Shown here: positions 8,465 through 8,807 of the stretch, in pieces | How the letters are laid out: each line of letters starts with the position of its first letter | How positions within the stretch are numbered: the first letter of the stretch is position 1 | Origin: Rhodospirillales bacterium | GTDB taxonomy: Bacteria; Pseudomonadota; Alphaproteobacteria; Rhodospirillales; JAOUPW01 | Assembly (NCBI GenBank): GCA_029879665.1 | Contig: JAOUPW010000049.1 | Span: 1-8,807, forward strand | Direction: 5' to 3' | DNA: 8,807 nucleotides | Translations under genes and position numbers: made by a program | The notes under the pieces: generated by a model | Told to the model about the DNA's origin: nothing | The model's database searches: none | What the model saw: the letters and a program-made list of their open reading frames with translations, nothing else

Positions 8465-8498
8465 GAAAATGGCACCTCCCAAGGGAGATGCCATTTTC
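8465..8498 (-). terminator. Rho-independent terminator after the substrate-binding protein gene
   Basis: A 16-base arm (8465-8480) pairs with 8483-8498, leaving a tight loop that would open to four bases. The hairpin starts 24 bases downstream of the minus-strand stop at 8523 and has the A-rich and T-rich flanks of an intrinsic terminator. The single non-Watson-Crick position (8475 with 8488) reads as a U-G wobble in the minus-strand RNA but as a C-A mismatch in the plus-strand RNA, which favours function on the minus strand. The T tract after the stem is short (TTTTCC, partly within the stem). Confidence 0.85.
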
Positions 8499-8522
8499 TA
8501 ACATACATCGAAGCGTTCGGGT

Positions 8523-8807
8523 TTACTTGCCCGCCAGGCTCTTGACCAGCTTGGCAAACGCCGCGCTTTGTTTCGGACGCAGCGCTTCGTAATCCGCGCC
8601 ATCTATGTAATTGGTCTGTTCGCCGATAATCTTAATCAGGTTCTTGTAGGTTTTGTCGTTTTGCAATTCCTTCATCGCCGCACGAAGCTTATTCAGGCGA
8701 TCAACCGGAATTTTGCGTGGTGCCATCAGGACGCGGGTCATCTGACCGAGGTCGGCGCTATAGCCAAGATCTTTGAAGGTCGGCACGCCCTTGAAGGCGC
8801 CCGGGCC
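8523..8807 (-). CDS. Tripartite tricarboxylate transporter substrate-binding protein (TctC/Bug family), C-terminal part
   Basis: Only the last 94 residues are in the window. The frame is open to the right edge, and the rest of the gene, including the expected signal peptide, lies beyond it. The visible part begins GPGAFKGVPTFKDLGYS. The VPTFKDLGY element is characteristic of the second domain of TctC/Bug periplasmic solute receptors. It is followed by a strand ending in VLMAPRKIP, the helix RLNKLRAAMKELQND, and the final SAAFAKLVKSL helix, the usual ending of this family. Such proteins capture small carboxylates or related solutes in the periplasm, either for TctAB membrane components or as orphan sensors or receptors. 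The ligand cannot be predicted from this fragment, and no TctA or TctB gene is visible. A GTG at 8786-8784 is in frame but is internal, since family homology continues upstream of it. Confidence 0.88.
   Translation of the reverse strand, partial: GPGAFKGVPTFKDLGYSADLGQMTRVLMAPRKIPVDRLNKLRAAMKELQNDKTYKNLIKIIGEQTNYIDGADYEALRPKQSAAFAKLVKSLAGK

Noticed and set aside
8523..8786. A complete small gene starting at the GTG at 8786
   Set aside because: The frame continues to the window edge and the preceding residues (GPGAFKG) fit the TctC family, so this is a fragment of a longer gene.

Overview
The window looks like chromosome from a fairly GC-rich alphaproteobacterium, probably near the Rhodospirillales. 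The evidence is the protein sequences, the strong GGAG-type ribosome binding sites, GC-rich third codon positions and a TctC/Bug-family solute-binding protein. This placement is inferred from sequence character only.

Positions 1-7646 hold a tightly packed plus-strand run of four long-chain fatty acid beta-oxidation genes. They are an acyl-CoA ligase (FadD-like, 5' end cut by the window edge), a FadA-type thiolase, a fused 3-hydroxyacyl-CoA dehydrogenase/enoyl-CoA hydratase with the dehydrogenase first (FadN-like order, the reverse of E. coli FadB), and a membrane-anchored FadE acyl-CoA dehydrogenase. Together they cover activation, alpha-beta dehydrogenation, hydration, second oxidation and thiolytic cleavage. 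The electron acceptor of FadE (ETF or other) and a dedicated transcriptional regulator are not in the window. The first three genes are separated by 29 bp and 0 bp. The only larger internal gap, 64 bp before fadE, contains an extended -10 promoter-like sequence overlapped by repeated GACAT/ATGTC words, so fadE may also have its own regulated promoter.

Positions 7692-8807 carry two minus-strand genes that converge on fadE. The first encodes a 245-residue protein of unknown function that looks like two diverged copies of a small dimeric alpha/beta-barrel (EthD-like) unit. The second is the 3' end of a tripartite tricarboxylate transporter substrate-binding protein gene. A strong hairpin terminator lies between them, so they are probably separate transcripts.

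The least expected feature is a 30-bp imperfect tandem repeat at 7661-7720. It duplicates the last codons and the stop codon of the 245-residue gene just beyond its own stop, in the same frame and with several synonymous differences. It may be a relic of a lost paralogous neighbour. I found no mobile element, CRISPR array, tRNA or rRNA, and no wholly new multi-gene system. Most of the window is a standard catabolic operon.
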